Shown here piece after piece: positions 37,970 through 47,030 of a stretch of 64,000 nucleotides of DNA. The position numbers and the translations under genes are program-made. Location of the stretch: positions 1 through 64,000 of the forward strand of contig NZ_LQPI01000030.1 of assembly GCF_002101775.1 (NCBI RefSeq), in the 5' to 3' direction. Below the pieces are notes generated by a model. That model ran no database searches. It worked only from the letters and a program-made list of their open reading frames with translations, and was not told where the DNA came from. This DNA comes from Mycolicibacter nonchromogenicus (GTDB taxonomy: Bacteria > Actinomycetota > Actinomycetes > Mycobacteriales > Mycobacteriaceae). Position 1 is the stretch's first letter, and the number at the start of each line of letters is the position of its first letter.

Positions 37970-37995
37970 GTTTGGATGCCCGGCCGCCCGGGAAG
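37970..37995 (+). promoter_or_regulatory. SigF-like promoter (GTTT-N16-GGGAAG)
   Basis: GTTT at 37970-37973, 16-nt spacer, GGGAAG at 37990-37995, two mismatches from GGGTAT. It serves the CsbD gene with a leader of about 58 nt. Confidence 0.45.
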
Positions 37996-38059
37996 CCTTG
38001 CGGTTGTGGCGGGCCGCAACACCGCGCGGGCCGGCCACAGAACAGGAAGGGGAGAACTT

Positions 38060-38299
38060 ATGTCGGACGACAAGAACAGTGCCACCGCAGAGGGCATCAG
38101 CGGCGCCGTCGAGGGCCTCAAGGGTAAGGCCAAGGAAGCGTTGGGTGCTGTGACCGGCAACGACGAGCTGGCGCGCGAGGGCCGCGCGCAGCAGGACAAG
38201 GGCGAAGCACAGCGCGACGCCGCCAAGCACGAAGCCGAGGCCGAATCGGCCCGAGCTGGAGCGAAGGCAGCCGAGGCGCGCGAACAGTCTCACCAGTAG
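38060..38299 (+). CDS. CsbD-like general stress protein
   Basis: 79 residues, highly charged and helical. The CsbD signature is ISGAVEGLKGKAKEALGAVT with NDELAREGRAQQDKGEAQRD. CsbD is a general stress protein of unknown mechanism, controlled by SigB in Bacillus. An SD (AAGGGGAG) precedes ATG 38060. A strong hairpin follows the stop, so it forms a single-gene transcript. Confidence 0.92.
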   Translation: MSDDKNSATAEGISGAVEGLKGKAKEALGAVTGNDELAREGRAQQDKGEAQRDAAKHEAEAESARAGAKAAEAREQSHQ

Positions 38300-38312
38300 C
38301 GCGGGGGGAGGC

Positions 38313-38341
38313 AGGCCCGGTCCGTCTGACGGACCGGGCCT
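38313..38341 (+). terminator. Strong hairpin terminator after the CsbD gene
   Basis: GGCCCGGTCCGTC, one T, then the exact complement GACGGACCGGGCC: a 13-bp G+C-rich stem with an A-T pair at the base. Only a short TGTCGTT follows, as in mycobacterial I-shaped terminators. It starts 14 nt after the CsbD stop. Confidence 0.75.
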
Positions 38342-38356
38342 GTCGTTGCGCAAGGG

Positions 38357-38381
38357 GTTACTTCCTGGGCGCAGCGGGTAG
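38357..38381 (+). promoter_or_regulatory. SigF-like promoter (GTTA-N15-GGGTAG)
   Basis: GTTA at 38357-38360, 15-nt spacer, GGGTAG at 38376-38381; one mismatch in each box. It lies 52 nt above the GlnR-like gene. Confidence 0.45.
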
Positions 38382-38432
38382 TACAAGCCTGAAAGCCTTG
38401 ATACGGCACCGCATCCACGGATGGAGCCAGGC

Positions 38433-39107
38433 ATGGAGATAGTGTTACTCACCGACCGCGACGAATTCGCGCAGTCCCTGTCGGGATTGGGCGCCTTCGG
38501 GCATTCGATCGTCCGCAGACCCCTGGCCGACACCGCGCGAGCCGACTGCCGTGGCGCGAAAGCCGTACTGGTGGACGGCTGCGGCGACCTGGCGGCGGCA
38601 CGGGAGAGCTGCCGCAAAGTCGGGACCTGGGAGCCCTCAGCTGCCGTACTGGCCGTCGTCGCCGCCGAAGACTTCGCCGCCGCAGGCCTCGACTGGCACG
38701 TCGACGATGTGCTGATCTCGACCGCGAGCCCAGCTGAGGCCAGTGTGCGGCTACGGTTGGCTCTGGGACGTCGACGCGAATCCACCGACAAAACACTGCA
38801 ATTCGGCGATCTGATCATCCATCCGGACAGCTTCACCGCGACGCTGGCCGATCGCAATCTCGACCTCACACTGACTGAATTCAAGCTTCTGACCCACTTG
38901 GTGGCCCACGCCGGCCATGCTTTCACCCGTTCCCGGCTGCTGCGCGAGATTTGGGGTGACGAGGGCGGCCGCCGCAAGGTCGACGTCCATGTGCAGCGCC
39001 TGCGCGCCAAACTCGGTGCCGGCTACGAGTCGATTGTCGACACCGTCCGCGGCGTCGGATACATGGCGCCCGAATCGCCTCATCCGCAATGGGCCATCGC
39101 CAACTGA
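38433..39107 (+). CDS. GlnR-like orphan OmpR-family regulator
   Basis: 224 residues. The N-terminal receiver-like domain (MEIVLLTDRDEFAQSLSGLG) lacks the usual pair of acidic residues after strand 1, as in atypical GlnR-type regulators, although an Asp remains at AVLVDGCGDL. The C-terminal winged helix is clear (LDLTLTEFKLLTHLVAHAGH, KVDVHVQRLRAKLGAGYESI). No histidine kinase is adjacent. ATG 38433 has GGAG upstream at proper spacing. It probably acts as a dimer without phosphorylation. Confidence 0.82.
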   Translation: MEIVLLTDRDEFAQSLSGLGAFGHSIVRRPLADTARADCRGAKAVLVDGCGDLAAARESCRKVGTWEPSAAVLAVVAAEDFAAAGLDWHVDDVLISTASPAEASVRLRLALGRRRESTDKTLQFGDLIIHPDSFTATLADRNLDLTLTEFKLLTHLVAHAGHAFTRSRLLREIWGDEGGRRKVDVHVQRLRAKLGAGYESIVDTVRGVGYMAPESPHPQWAIAN

Positions 39108-39119
39108 AAGGCACGCGCC

Positions 39120-39440
39120 ATGCCTGCACCCGATCACGATTCAGCGGCCACCGACACCACCGGCGACGCAACGTTGCCGCCGAGCGAGGCCACCGACTCC
39201 GACGAGCTGCGCAATGACGACGGCGACGCGACCGTCACCCCGCCCGATCACTGGCTAGCCGCCGACAGCGAGACCGCACATGAGTCGTTGGACGCCAAGC
39301 TGGCAGCCGAGCAGCCCGACGTGGCCGACTCGAATCATGAACCCGATGAAGCCGACGAGGCCGCCGAAGGCGGTCGGCACCGCGCACAGGTGTCCGGAAG
39401 TCCCGAAGACGGCGACTCGCTCTTCACCGTCGAAGAGTGA
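39120..39440 (+). CDS. Acidic hypothetical protein (DUF5709-like)
   Basis: 106 residues, mostly Asp, Glu, Ala and Thr, so probably disordered. The central DHWLAADSETAHESLDAKLA followed by EQPDVAD and the ending GDSLFTVEE loosely resemble actinobacterial DUF5709 proteins. It starts 12 nt after the regulator, so it is likely in the same transcript. Convergent with the next gene; the stops are 2 nt apart. Confidence 0.6.
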   Translation: MPAPDHDSAATDTTGDATLPPSEATDSDELRNDDGDATVTPPDHWLAADSETAHESLDAKLAAEQPDVADSNHEPDEADEAAEGGRHRAQVSGSPEDGDSLFTVEE

Positions 39441-39442
39441 GC

Positions 39443-39790
39443 TCAGTAGTAGTTGTTGTAGTAGTTGTCGCAGTGGTCGGCCAAGGGGACGAACAGCGCG
39501 ACGTAGTGTGCGCCATCGACGGTGTCCTGAGCCGCGTCCACGATCTGTTGGCGCTGCTCCGGCGGGGCGGCCAGGAAATTCTGCAGCCACGACCGCGCGG
39601 CCGGTGTGGCGTTGAACCGCTCAGCCTCGTCCGGTGACCGATCGATCATCGCCGACACCACCTGCGCATAGCTGCAGGTCGTGTTGACCACGGGTCCGGT
39701 GTCGGGGCCGGCGGCAGCCGCTAACCGCCCAACAGTCAGCGTCAAAACGATGATGCCGCCCCCACCGGCCAGTCTCATCAGCTCAGACAT
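39443..39790 (-). CDS. Hemophore-related secreted protein with Asn/Tyr-rich end
   Basis: 115 residues, paralogue of 29657-30073 without the Pro/Gln linker. A signal peptide is followed by VVNTTCSYAQVVSAMIDRSP, a central helix pair and HCDNYYNNYY as the last ten residues. Two Cys are kept. The repeated Asn/Tyr tail is unusual; it could bind heme or cell-wall sugars, but that is only a guess. ATG 39790 follows AGAGGAGACC. Likely co-transcribed with the membrane gene upstream. Confidence 0.78.
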   Translation of the reverse strand: MSELMRLAGGGGIIVLTLTVGRLAAAAGPDTGPVVNTTCSYAQVVSAMIDRSPDEAERFNATPAARSWLQNFLAAPPEQRQQIVDAAQDTVDGAHYVALFVPLADHCDNYYNNYY

Positions 39791-39819
39791 CTCGCGGTCT
39801 CCTCTGTTGATCCGGGTGG

Positions 39820-40215
39820 TCAGAACCGCAGGACCAAGACCGCCAGGTCGACCGCCAACAGCGCCCACCCGCAGGCCCAGACCACCATCCCGCGGCGGTG
39901 CGTCGCGAGGAAGAAGGCGAGAAACAGCGTCAGGGCCGCTATGCCCGCCGCCCCGTGGTACAGCACGCCGAACAGCGACCCGTTCACCTTGAGCTCCGGG
40001 CACGCCGCCCTGCTGCACAGTGCAGAGCCAGAGACCCGCGACAGCGCGAAGGCCATCAGCGTTGCGGCAGCCGGCGCGGTCAGCAAGGACAGCACCCAGT
40101 TGACCCAAGTCCAGTCGCGGGGCGGCGCTTCAGGGGGCGGCCCTCCTGCCGCACGGGGCTGCGCATCGGCGAATATCGGCCGAACCACCCTCGGCCCCTC
40201 GTCCAGGATGATCAT
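39820..40215 (-). CDS. Three-helix membrane protein (paralogue of 28297-28647)
   Basis: 131 residues: a polar N-terminal 45 residues, WVNW, three hydrophobic helices, a two-Cys loop (GSALCSRAACPELK) and SLFGVLYHGAAGIAALT. ATG 40215 has GGAGGTGGGGG upstream; a longer frame exists but runs over the promoter. A perfect SigF-type site lies 37 nt above it. Together with 28297-28647 it shows that this unknown family is repeatedly placed under SigF here. Confidence 0.78.
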   Translation of the reverse strand: MIILDEGPRVVRPIFADAQPRAAGGPPPEAPPRDWTWVNWVLSLLTAPAAATLMAFALSRVSGSALCSRAACPELKVNGSLFGVLYHGAAGIAALTLFLAFFLATHRRGMVVWACGWALLAVDLAVLVLRF

Positions 40216-40251
40216 CCCCCACCTCCGATCATCGACATCACCACGTGGCGG

Positions 40252-40277
40252 ATACCCGGCGACGATGCGCACAAAAC
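40252..40277 (-). promoter_or_regulatory. SigF-type promoter (GTTT-N16-GGGTAT)
   Basis: Minus-strand GTTT at 40277-40274, 16-nt spacer, GGGTAT at 40257-40252; perfect match. It marks the right edge of the SigF-associated island, next to lhr. Confidence 0.75.
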
Positions 40278-40322
40278 CGCAGCGCGGGAGCATTCCGCCG
40301 GCGAACTTGGCACCATGGCTGG

Positions 40323-43300
40323 GTGAGCCCACACGACCGGGGCGCCCCGGCGCCGATGGAACGGTTCTCGGCGCTGACCCGGGAATGGTTCACCGGTACC
40401 TTCACGGCACCGACCCCGGCGCAGGAGCAGGCCTGGTCGGCCATCGCCGACGGCCACAACACGCTTGTGGTGGCGCCCACCGGGTCGGGCAAGACGCTGG
40501 CGGCATTCCTGTGGGCGGTGGACCAACTGACCGCACAGCACGGTCAGGGCACCCGGGTGCTCTACATCTCGCCGCTCAAGGCGCTCGCGGTCGACGTTGA
40601 GCGCAACCTGCGTACTCCATTGGCCGGCATCGCCCGGCTGGCCGCACAGCGTGAGCTGCCCGCTCCCGGCATCACCGTGGGTGTGCGCTCCGGCGATACG
40701 TCTGCGGCGCGGCGCCGGGAGCTGATCGCCAAGCCGCCCGACATCTTGATCACCACGCCGGAGTCGCTGTTCCTGATGCTGACCTCGGCGGCGCGGGAGA
40801 CGCTGACCGGGGTGCGCACGGTGATCGTCGACGAGGTACACGCGGTGGCCGGCACCAAGCGGGGCTCTCACCTGGCACTGTCGCTCGAACGCCTCGACGC
40901 GATGCTCGCCCGTCCCGCTCAGCGCATCGGGTTGAGCGCCACTGTGCGCCCAGCCGAAGAAGTCGCCCGATTCCTGTCGGGCCAAGCGCCCACCACGATC
41001 GTGGCTCCCCCAGCGGCCAAGACGTTCGAGCTGACGGTTCAGGTCCCGGTGCCCGATATGGCCAATCCGGCGGAGGGCACCGTCTGGCCCGAGGTCGAAG
41101 AACGCATCGTCGACCTGATCGAAGCCCACCGCTCCTCGATCGTGTTCGCCAACTCCCGGCGGCTCGCCGAGCGACTGACCGGTCGGCTCAACGAGATCCA
41201 TGACGAGCGTTGCGGTGACACCGCTCAGGCGGTTGCACCACTGGCGCGTGCCCATCACGGCTCGGTGTCGCTGCAGACCCGAGCCGACGTCGAGGAGGAC
41301 CTCAAGAGCGGGCGACTGCGCGCGGTGGTGGCGACGTCCAGCCTGGAACTGGGTATCGACATGGGCGCGGTCGACCTGGTCATCCAGATCGAGGCGCCGC
41401 CATCGGTGGCCAGCGGCCTGCAACGGGTGGGCCGAGCCGGACACCAGGTCGGCGAAATATCCTCGGGTGTACTGATTCCCAAGCACCGCACCGATCTGAT
41501 CGGCTGCGCGGTCGCGGTAGACCGGATGCTCGCGGGCAAGATCGAAACCCTGACGGTACCGACCAATCCGCTGGACATCCTGGCCCAGCACACGGTGGCT
41601 GCGGCGGCACTGGAGCCACTGGATGCCGAAACCTGGTTCGACACTGTGCGCCGCAGCGCACCGTTCGCCACCCTGTCGCGCGGCGTGTTCGAGGCGACGC
41701 TGGATCTGCTTTCCGGAAAGTATCCGTCGACCGAATTCGCCGAGCTGCGGCCACGTTTGGTCTACGACCGCGACACCGGGACTCTCACCGGCCGGCCCGG
41801 AGCACAACGGCTGGCCGTCACCTCCGGTGGCGCCATCCCGGACCGCGGACTGTTCGCGGTATACCTGGCGGGCGCGGAGAAACCCTCCCGAGTCGGCGAA
41901 CTCGATGAGGAGATGGTCTACGAATCGCGGCCCGGCGACGTGATCTCCTTGGGAGCCACCACCTGGCGGATCACTGAGATCACTCACGACCGGGTGTTGG
42001 TCACGCCGGCCCCCGGCCAGCCGGGCCGGTTGCCGTTCTGGCACGGAGATGGTGTCGGTCGGCCCGCCGAACTGGGCGCAGCACTGGGTGCGTTCACCGG
42101 CGAGTTGGCCGGACTTGACGCGGAGTCGTTCGACAGGCGCTGCGCGGGATTGGGTTTCGACGATTATGCGATCGACAACCTGCGGCGACTGCTCGACGAT
42201 CAGCGCACCGCCACCGGGACGGTGCCCACCGACACCACGCTGGTCGTTGAGCGGTTCCGTGACGAACTCGGCGACTGGCGGGTGGTCCTGCACTCCCCCT
42301 ACGGCCTACGCGTGCACGGTCCGCTGGCGCTGGCGGTGGGCCGGCGGCTGCGCGAACGCTACGGCATCGACGAGAAACCGACGGCCTCCGACGACGGCAT
42401 CGTGGTCCGGCTGCCCGACACCGACTCCGGTGCGGACGCCCCCGGGGCGGAGCTGTTCGTGTTCGACCCCGACGAGATCGAGTCGATCGTCACCGCCGAG
42501 GTGGGCGGCTCCGCGCTGTTCGCCTCCCGGTTCCGGGAATGCGCGGCCCGGGCGTTGCTGTTGCCGCGCCGGCATCCCGGACGACGCACCCCGCTGTGGC
42601 AGCAACGCCAGCGTGCGGCCCAACTGCTCGACGTGGCCCGTAGGTACCCGACGTTCCCGATCGTGCTGGAGACGGTGCGCGAATGCCTGCAGGACGTCTA
42701 CGACGTCCCCGCACTGACAACCCTGCTGGCGCAGATCGCGCAACGCCGGGTGCGGCTGTCCCAAGTCGAGACCGCCACCCCGTCGCCATTCGCGGCGTCG
42801 CTGCTGTTCGGCTACGTCGGGGCCTTCATGTACGAAGGCGACAGCCCGCTGGCCGAGCGCCGCGCGGCGGCGCTGTCGTTGGATCCCACTCTGCTGGCGC
42901 AGTTGTTGGGCCGAGTCGAGTTGCGCGAGCTGCTCGACCCCGAGGTGATCACCGGCCTCAGTGCGCAACTGCAGCATCTGACGCCGGAGAAGGCCGTGCA
43001 CGATGCCGAGGGGGTGGCTGACCTGCTGCGCCTGCTCGGTCCGCTCACCACCGAAGAGATCAGTGCGCGGGCCGCGGGTGCGGCCGTGGGTGGTTGGCTG
43101 GAACATCTGTTGACCGCCCGCCGCGTGCTCGCGGTGGCGTTCGCCGGGCAGCGCTGGTGGGTGGCGATCGAGGACATCGGCCGGCTGCGCGATGGCCTCG
43201 GGGTGGCGGTGCCGCCCGGGGTTCCGACGGGCTTCACCGAACCGGTCACCGATCCCCTGGGTGAGCTGCTGGGCCGGTTCGCCCGCACCCGGGGCCCGTT

Positions 43301-44774
43301 CACCACCGGGCAGGCCGCAGACCGGTTCGGGTTGGGCGTGCGGGTGGCGGCCGATGCGCTGGGCCGACTGGCGGCCGACGGGCGGGTGGCGCGAGGCGAA
43401 TTCACCGACCTGCCGGCCTCGCCCGGCGAACAGTGGTGCGACACCGAGGTGCTGCGCATCCTGCGGCGCAGGTCATTGGCGGCGTTGCGGGCGGCGATCG
43501 AGCCGGTGTCGCCGGCTGCCTACGGACGATTCCTGCCGGCCTGGCAGCAGGTCGGCGCGGACGACGTCACCGCCACCGGGGTGGACGGCCTGGCCGGGGT
43601 GATCGAGCAGTTGGCCGGCGTAGCACTGCCGGCATCGGCGGTGGAACCATTGATCTTCGGGCCGCGGGTGCGCGACTACTCACCGGCCATGCTCGACGAG
43701 CTGCTGGCCTCGGGTGAGGTGCTGTGGTCGGGCGCGGGCGCGCCGGCCGGCAACGCCCCGGCCACCGACGGGTGGATCCGCTTTCACACCGCCGATTCGG
43801 CGCCGCTGACGTTGACACCCGCGACGCCGATCGAGTTCGGCGACGCCCACCACGCGATTCTGGATGCCCTCGGCGGCGGCGGTGCGTTCTTCTTCCGCCA
43901 GCTGTGCGGCGATGCGAGTGAGGCCGAACGCAAAGCAGCGCTGTGGGAACTGATCTGGGCGGGATGGATCACCGGCGACACCTTCGCTCCGGTGCGCGCG
44001 GTGCTGACCGGCACCCGGCGCGCCGCCCCGGCGCACCGCAGCAGACGCCCACCCCGGCTCAGCCGGTACAGCGTCGCGCACGCCGCCGCCCGAGCCGCCG
44101 ACCCGGCGGTGGCCGGGCGCTGGTCGATTTTGCCTGCGCCGCAAGAGGATTCCACCGTGCGGGCGCACCACACCGCCGAATTGCTGCTGCACCGCTACGG
44201 TGTGCTGACCCGCGGTGCAGTCGCCGCCGAGGCCATCGCGGGCGGTTTCGCCAACGTCTACAAGGTGCTGACCGCGTTCGAGGACGCCGGCCGTTGCCAG
44301 CGTGGCTATTTCATCGAGTCGCTGGGGGCAGCCCAGTTCGCGTTGGCCTCCACCGTAGACCGGCTGCGCGGCTACCTCGATGGTGTCGACCCGGCCCGCC
44401 CCGACTACCACGCGGTGGCGCTGGCCGCGGCGGATCCGGCCAACCCTTATGGCGCGGCGCTGAATTGGCCGGCGCACCCGGGAACTGCCCGGCCCGGCCG
44501 CAAAGCCGGCGCGCTGGTGGTCCTGGTCGACGGGGAGTTGGCATGGTTCGTCGAGCGTGGCGGCCGGACGCTGTTGAACTTCGCCGACGCCGCCGAGGCT
44601 CAGCATGCCGCCGCCGGGGCGCTGGCACGGCTGATCACCGATCGCCGGGTGGACGGGATTCTCATCGAGCGGGTCGACGGCGTACCGGTGTTGGAACTCC
44701 CCGAGGCGCCGACGCTGGACGCGTTGATCGAGGCGGGCTTCTCCCGCACGCCCCGGGGATTGCGGATGCGCTGA
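40323..44774 (+). CDS. lhr: Large helicase-related protein Lhr
   Basis: An SF2 3'-5' DNA/RNA helicase of 1483 residues. Walker A is [15 protein letters not shown], motif Ia is [16 protein letters not shown], motif II is [15 protein letters not shown] (DEVH), motif III is LSATVR, motif V is [19 protein letters not shown] and motif VI is [11 protein letters not shown] long winged-helix and Lhr-core C-terminal region follows. The GTG at 40323 and ATG 40356 are both possible starts; M. tuberculosis Lhr is 1513 residues. nei2 overlaps its stop (TGATG), a DNA-repair pair. Confidence 0.96.
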   Translation: MSPHDRGAPAPMERFSALTREWFTGTFTAPTPAQEQAWSAIADGHNTLVVAPTGSGKTLAAFLWAVDQLTAQHGQGTRVLYISPLKALAVDVERNLRTPLAGIARLAAQRELPAPGITVGVRSGDTSAARRRELIAKPPDILITTPESLFLMLTSAARETLTGVRTVIVDEVHAVAGTKRGSHLALSLERLDAMLARPAQRIGLSATVRPAEEVARFLSGQAPTTIVAPPAAKTFELTVQVPVPDMANPAEGTVWPEVEERIVDLIEAHRSSIVFANSRRLAERLTGRLNEIHDERCGDTAQAVAPLARAHHGSVSLQTRADVEEDLKSGRLRAVVATSSLELGIDMGAVDLVIQIEAPPSVASGLQRVGRAGHQVGEISSGVLIPKHRTDLIGCAVAVDRMLAGKIETLTVPTNPLDILAQHTVAAAALEPLDAETWFDTVRRSAPFATLSRGVFEATLDLLSGKYPSTEFAELRPRLVYDRDTGTLTGRPGAQRLAVTSGGAIPDRGLFAVYLAGAEKPSRVGELDEEMVYESRPGDVISLGATTWRITEITHDRVLVTPAPGQPGRLPFWHGDGVGRPAELGAALGAFTGELAGLDAESFDRRCAGLGFDDYAIDNLRRLLDDQRTATGTVPTDTTLVVERFRDELGDWRVVLHSPYGLRVHGPLALAVGRRLRERYGIDEKPTASDDGIVVRLPDTDSGADAPGAELFVFDPDEIESIVTAEVGGSALFASRFRECAARALLLPRRHPGRRTPLWQQRQRAAQLLDVARRYPTFPIVLETVRECLQDVYDVPALTTLLAQIAQRRVRLSQVETATPSPFAASLLFGYVGAFMYEGDSPLAERRAAALSLDPTLLAQLLGRVELRELLDPEVITGLSAQLQHLTPEKAVHDAEGVADLLRLLGPLTTEEISARAAGAAVGGWLEHLLTARRVLAVAFAGQRWWVAIEDIGRLRDGLGVAVPPGVPTGFTEPVTDPLGELLGRFARTRGPFTTGQAADRFGLGVRVAADALGRLAADGRVARGEFTDLPASPGEQWCDTEVLRILRRRSLAALRAAIEPVSPAAYGRFLPAWQQVGADDVTATGVDGLAGVIEQLAGVALPASAVEPLIFGPRVRDYSPAMLDELLASGEVLWSGAGAPAGNAPATDGWIRFHTADSAPLTLTPATPIEFGDAHHAILDALGGGGAFFFRQLCGDASEAERKAALWELIWAGWITGDTFAPVRAVLTGTRRAAPAHRSRRPPRLSRYSVAHAAARAADPAVAGRWSILPAPQEDSTVRAHHTAELLLHRYGVLTRGAVAAEAIAGGFANVYKVLTAFEDAGRCQRGYFIESLGAAQFALASTVDRLRGYLDGVDPARPDYHAVALAAADPANPYGAALNWPAHPGTARPGRKAGALVVLVDGELAWFVERGGRTLLNFADAAEAQHAAAGALARLITDRRVDGILIERVDGVPVLELPEAPTLDALIEAGFSRTPRGLRMR

Positions 44775-45523
44775 TGCCCGAGGGGGACACCGTTTTTCAC
44801 ACCGCCGCCGTGCTGGCGACCGCATTGACGGGCAAGACCCTGACCCGCTGCGATATCCGCGTCCCCCGCTACGCCGAAGTCGATCTGCGCGGGCAGCGTG
44901 TCGACGAGGTGATCAGCCGCGGCAAGCACCTTTTCATCCGCGTGGGATCGGCCAGTATCCATTCGCATCTGAAGATGGAGGGCAGCTGGCGGATCGGGCA
45001 GCGAGTCGCGAATCACCGGGCACGGATCATCTTGGAGGCCGGCTCCGTTCGCGCCACAGGAGTCGATCTGGGGGTGCTGGAGGTACTGGACCGCGACCGT
45101 GACGGCGAGGTCGTCGCGCACCTCGGGCCGGACCTGTTGGGCGACGACTGGGACCCGGCTGTGGCCACGGCCCGCCTGATCGCCGATGCGCGGCGTCCAC
45201 TGGCCTCGGCGCTGCTGGATCAGACGGTGATGGCCGGTATCGGCAACGTCTACTGCAACGAGTTGTGCTTCGTTGTCGGGCGGTTGCCCACCACACCCGT
45301 GGGCGACCTGAACAATCCGGGCCGGCTGGTGTCGCGGGCCCGGGAAATGTTGTGGGCTAATCGGTTGCGCTGGTCACGCTGTACCACCGGCGACACTCGG
45401 CAGGGCAGGCAGTTGTGGGTGTACGGCCGGGCCGGCCTGCCCTGTCGGCGGTGCGGCACCACTGTGGCGTCCGACCGCAACGGCGAGCGGATTCGCTTCT
45501 GGTGCCCGTCTTGTCAGCGGTGA
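44774..45523 (+). CDS. nei2: Formamidopyrimidine/endonuclease VIII-type DNA glycosylase Nei2
   Basis: 249 residues. The catalytic N-terminus [13 protein letters not shown] exposes Pro2 and Glu3 after Met removal. The helix-two-turn-helix has [20 protein letters not shown]. The C-terminal zinc finger is C-x2-C-x16-C-x2-C (from [10 protein letters not shown] to FWCPSCQR). It excises oxidised bases and nicks the strand. Its start overlaps the lhr stop, so the two are co-translated. A large hairpin lies downstream. Confidence 0.94.
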   Translation: MPEGDTVFHTAAVLATALTGKTLTRCDIRVPRYAEVDLRGQRVDEVISRGKHLFIRVGSASIHSHLKMEGSWRIGQRVANHRARIILEAGSVRATGVDLGVLEVLDRDRDGEVVAHLGPDLLGDDWDPAVATARLIADARRPLASALLDQTVMAGIGNVYCNELCFVVGRLPTTPVGDLNNPGRLVSRAREMLWANRLRWSRCTTGDTRQGRQLWVYGRAGLPCRRCGTTVASDRNGERIRFWCPSCQR

Positions 45524-45541
45524 TGCCGGGTCATGCCGGCC

Positions 45542-45598
45542 GCTGACAGCACCGAAGCCGGCCGGACTTGACGTGCCGGCCGGCTTTCGGCTGTCAGC
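45542..45598. terminator. Long imperfect inverted repeat between nei2 and the lipoprotein gene
   Basis: The left arm at 45542-45565 (GCTGACAGCACCGAAGCCGG...) and right arm at 45576-45598 (...TTTCGGCTGTCAGC) pair over about 22 bp with small bulges and a 10-nt loop. It separates two convergent genes and probably acts as a bidirectional terminator. Confidence 0.65.
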
Positions 45599-45616
45599 AA
45601 CAGAATTGCTGGTCGA

Positions 45617-46051
45617 TCACGGCCATCCGCCGCAGCCCACTCCGGGCACGCAGCCTCCGCCGCCGCCGGGACCGCCCCAGCCGGTGGGACCGCCGGGAAT
45701 CGAACCCCCGCCACCGCCGGGTCCGCCGCCACCGGTCGGGCCGCCTGGGATCTCGCCGCCGCCACCGCCGGGTCCGCCGCCACCGGTCGGGCCGCCGGGA
45801 ATCGAACCCCCGCCGCCACCCGGTCCGCCGCCACCGGTCGGGCCACCCGGCTCGCCCGGCTCGCCCGGGTTCTCGGGTCCGGGTGCACCTGGAACCGGCT
45901 CCAGTGTGGTCTCCGACTCAGTGGTCGTCGTCGTGGTGGTCGAGGTCGTGCTGGTACCCGGCCCCTCTTCACTGGTGCCGCTGCAACCGGCTGCCACCAA
46001 CGCGACAGCACTGCCGAGCACTGCGATCGTCATCTTGCTGTGTGCCTTCAT
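45617..46051 (-). CDS. Lipoprotein with Thr-rich linker and Gly/Pro 17-residue repeats
   Basis: 144 residues. A lipoprotein signal peptide ends in the lipobox VAAGCSG. A Thr-rich stretch (SSTSTTTTTTT-like, possibly O-mannosylated) is followed by four 17-residue units of the pattern G-G-P-T-G-G-G-G-P-G-G-G-G-G-S/E-I-P. The end carries two Cys (CVPGVGCGGWP). It stands where M. tuberculosis has lpqC but has no hydrolase domain, so it is a different gene. The function is unknown; an extended cell-wall spacer is a possibility. Confidence 0.75.
   Translation of the reverse strand: MKAHSKMTIAVLGSAVALVAAGCSGTSEEGPGTSTTSTTTTTTTESETTLEPVPGAPGPENPGEPGEPGGPTGGGGPGGGGGSIPGGPTGGGGPGGGGGEIPGGPTGGGGPGGGGGSIPGGPTGWGGPGGGGGCVPGVGCGGWP
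45650..45855. repeat. 51-bp tandem repeat, about four units, within the lipoprotein gene
   Basis: The landmark CCGGTCGGG (CCGGTGGG in the first unit) recurs at 45681, 45732, 45783 and 45834, an exact 51-bp period. Each unit encodes 17 residues, so copy number can change without a frameshift. Confidence 0.8.
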
Positions 46052-46129
46052 CAGACTCAGACTCCCCTCTGCTCTGGTCGTGCGTTGCTGTACCCACGAC
46101 CGTCACGGCCGAAACACCGGCAGCCGCGG

Positions 46130-47002
46130 TCAGTCGGCGTCGAGGTCGCGTTCGCTCACGAAAGTGCGGGATTGTCCGGTCAAGGGGTCGTCGAATTCCA
46201 GGCGGTGGGCCAGCAGTCGCAGCGGCTGCGAGAAGTCGTCGGGTGCAACATCGATGACCTGCGGATACAGCGGGTCTCCGTCGATCGGCAGGCCGAGTGA
46301 GGCCAGGTGTACTCGCAGCTGGTGGGTGCGTCCGGTGCGCGGGGTCAGCCGGTAGCGGCCATCACCCAGCGACTCGACCAGCGTCTCGGCGTTCGGCTCG
46401 CCGGGTTCTTCGCGCGCCTGCAGGCAACCACGCTCTTTGACGATGCGACTGCGCACCAGCTGCGGTAACGCGACGGTCGGCTCGGCGGAGGAGCGTGCCA
46501 GGTACTGCTTGCGCACCACGCCGCGGGCGAACAGGGTCTGGTAGGGACCTCGCAGCTCCCGGCGGGTGGTGAACAGCAGCACCCCGGCGGTGAGTCGGTC
46601 CAATCGATGCGCCGGACTCAGCTCCGGAAGGTCCAGTTCGCGCCGCAGCCGCACCAGAGCGGTCTGGGCCACGTGCCTGCCGCGCGGCATAGTCGCCAGG
46701 AAATGCGGCTTGTCGACCACCACCAGATCCGCGTCACGGTGCAGCACCGGAACCTCGAACGGCACCGGGACCTCGTCGGGCAGATCGCGGTACAAGAAGA
46801 TGTGCGCACCAGCCGGCAACACCGTGGTGTCGTCGATCACCGTCCCGTCCGCGGTGACCACTTCGCCGGCAGCCACCTTCGCCGCGGTGGCCGCGCCGAA
46901 CCGCGTGCGCAGCTCGGCGGCGACCGGACCACCGTGCAGACGCAGCCGGACCGGCCCCAGACCGTCGCGCGGCGGCAGCGGCGCCGGCCGTCGGCGGGTC
47001 AA
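46130..47002 (-). CDS. RluA-family pseudouridine synthase (Rv3300c family)
   Basis: 290 residues. An S4-like N-terminal part precedes the synthase core. The catalytic Asp is in LSPAHRLDRLTAGVLLFTT; further motifs are RKQYLARS and RTGRTHQLRVHLASLGLPI. It isomerises uridine in rRNA or tRNA. The listed start is TTG at 47002; no better start with an SD is visible. glpD2 lies 28 nt upstream on the same strand. M. tuberculosis has phoY1 between these genes, absent here. Confidence 0.88.
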   Translation of the reverse strand: MTRRRPAPLPPRDGLGPVRLRLHGGPVAAELRTRFGAATAAKVAAGEVVTADGTVIDDTTVLPAGAHIFLYRDLPDEVPVPFEVPVLHRDADLVVVDKPHFLATMPRGRHVAQTALVRLRRELDLPELSPAHRLDRLTAGVLLFTTRRELRGPYQTLFARGVVRKQYLARSSAEPTVALPQLVRSRIVKERGCLQAREEPGEPNAETLVESLGDGRYRLTPRTGRTHQLRVHLASLGLPIDGDPLYPQVIDVAPDDFSQPLRLLAHRLEFDDPLTGQSRTFVSERDLDAD

Positions 47003-47030
47003 GACCGGTCCCGCGGTGATGGCGCTGCGT

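Noticed and set aside
40212..42293. 693-codon minus-strand open frame opposite lhr
   Set aside because: Antisense shadow of the helicase gene; it also runs across the SigF promoter and start of the membrane gene.
45650..45855. Regular 51-bp repeats considered as a CRISPR or VNTR array
   Set aside because: Units are contiguous without spacers and encode in-frame Gly/Pro repeats of a lipoprotein.
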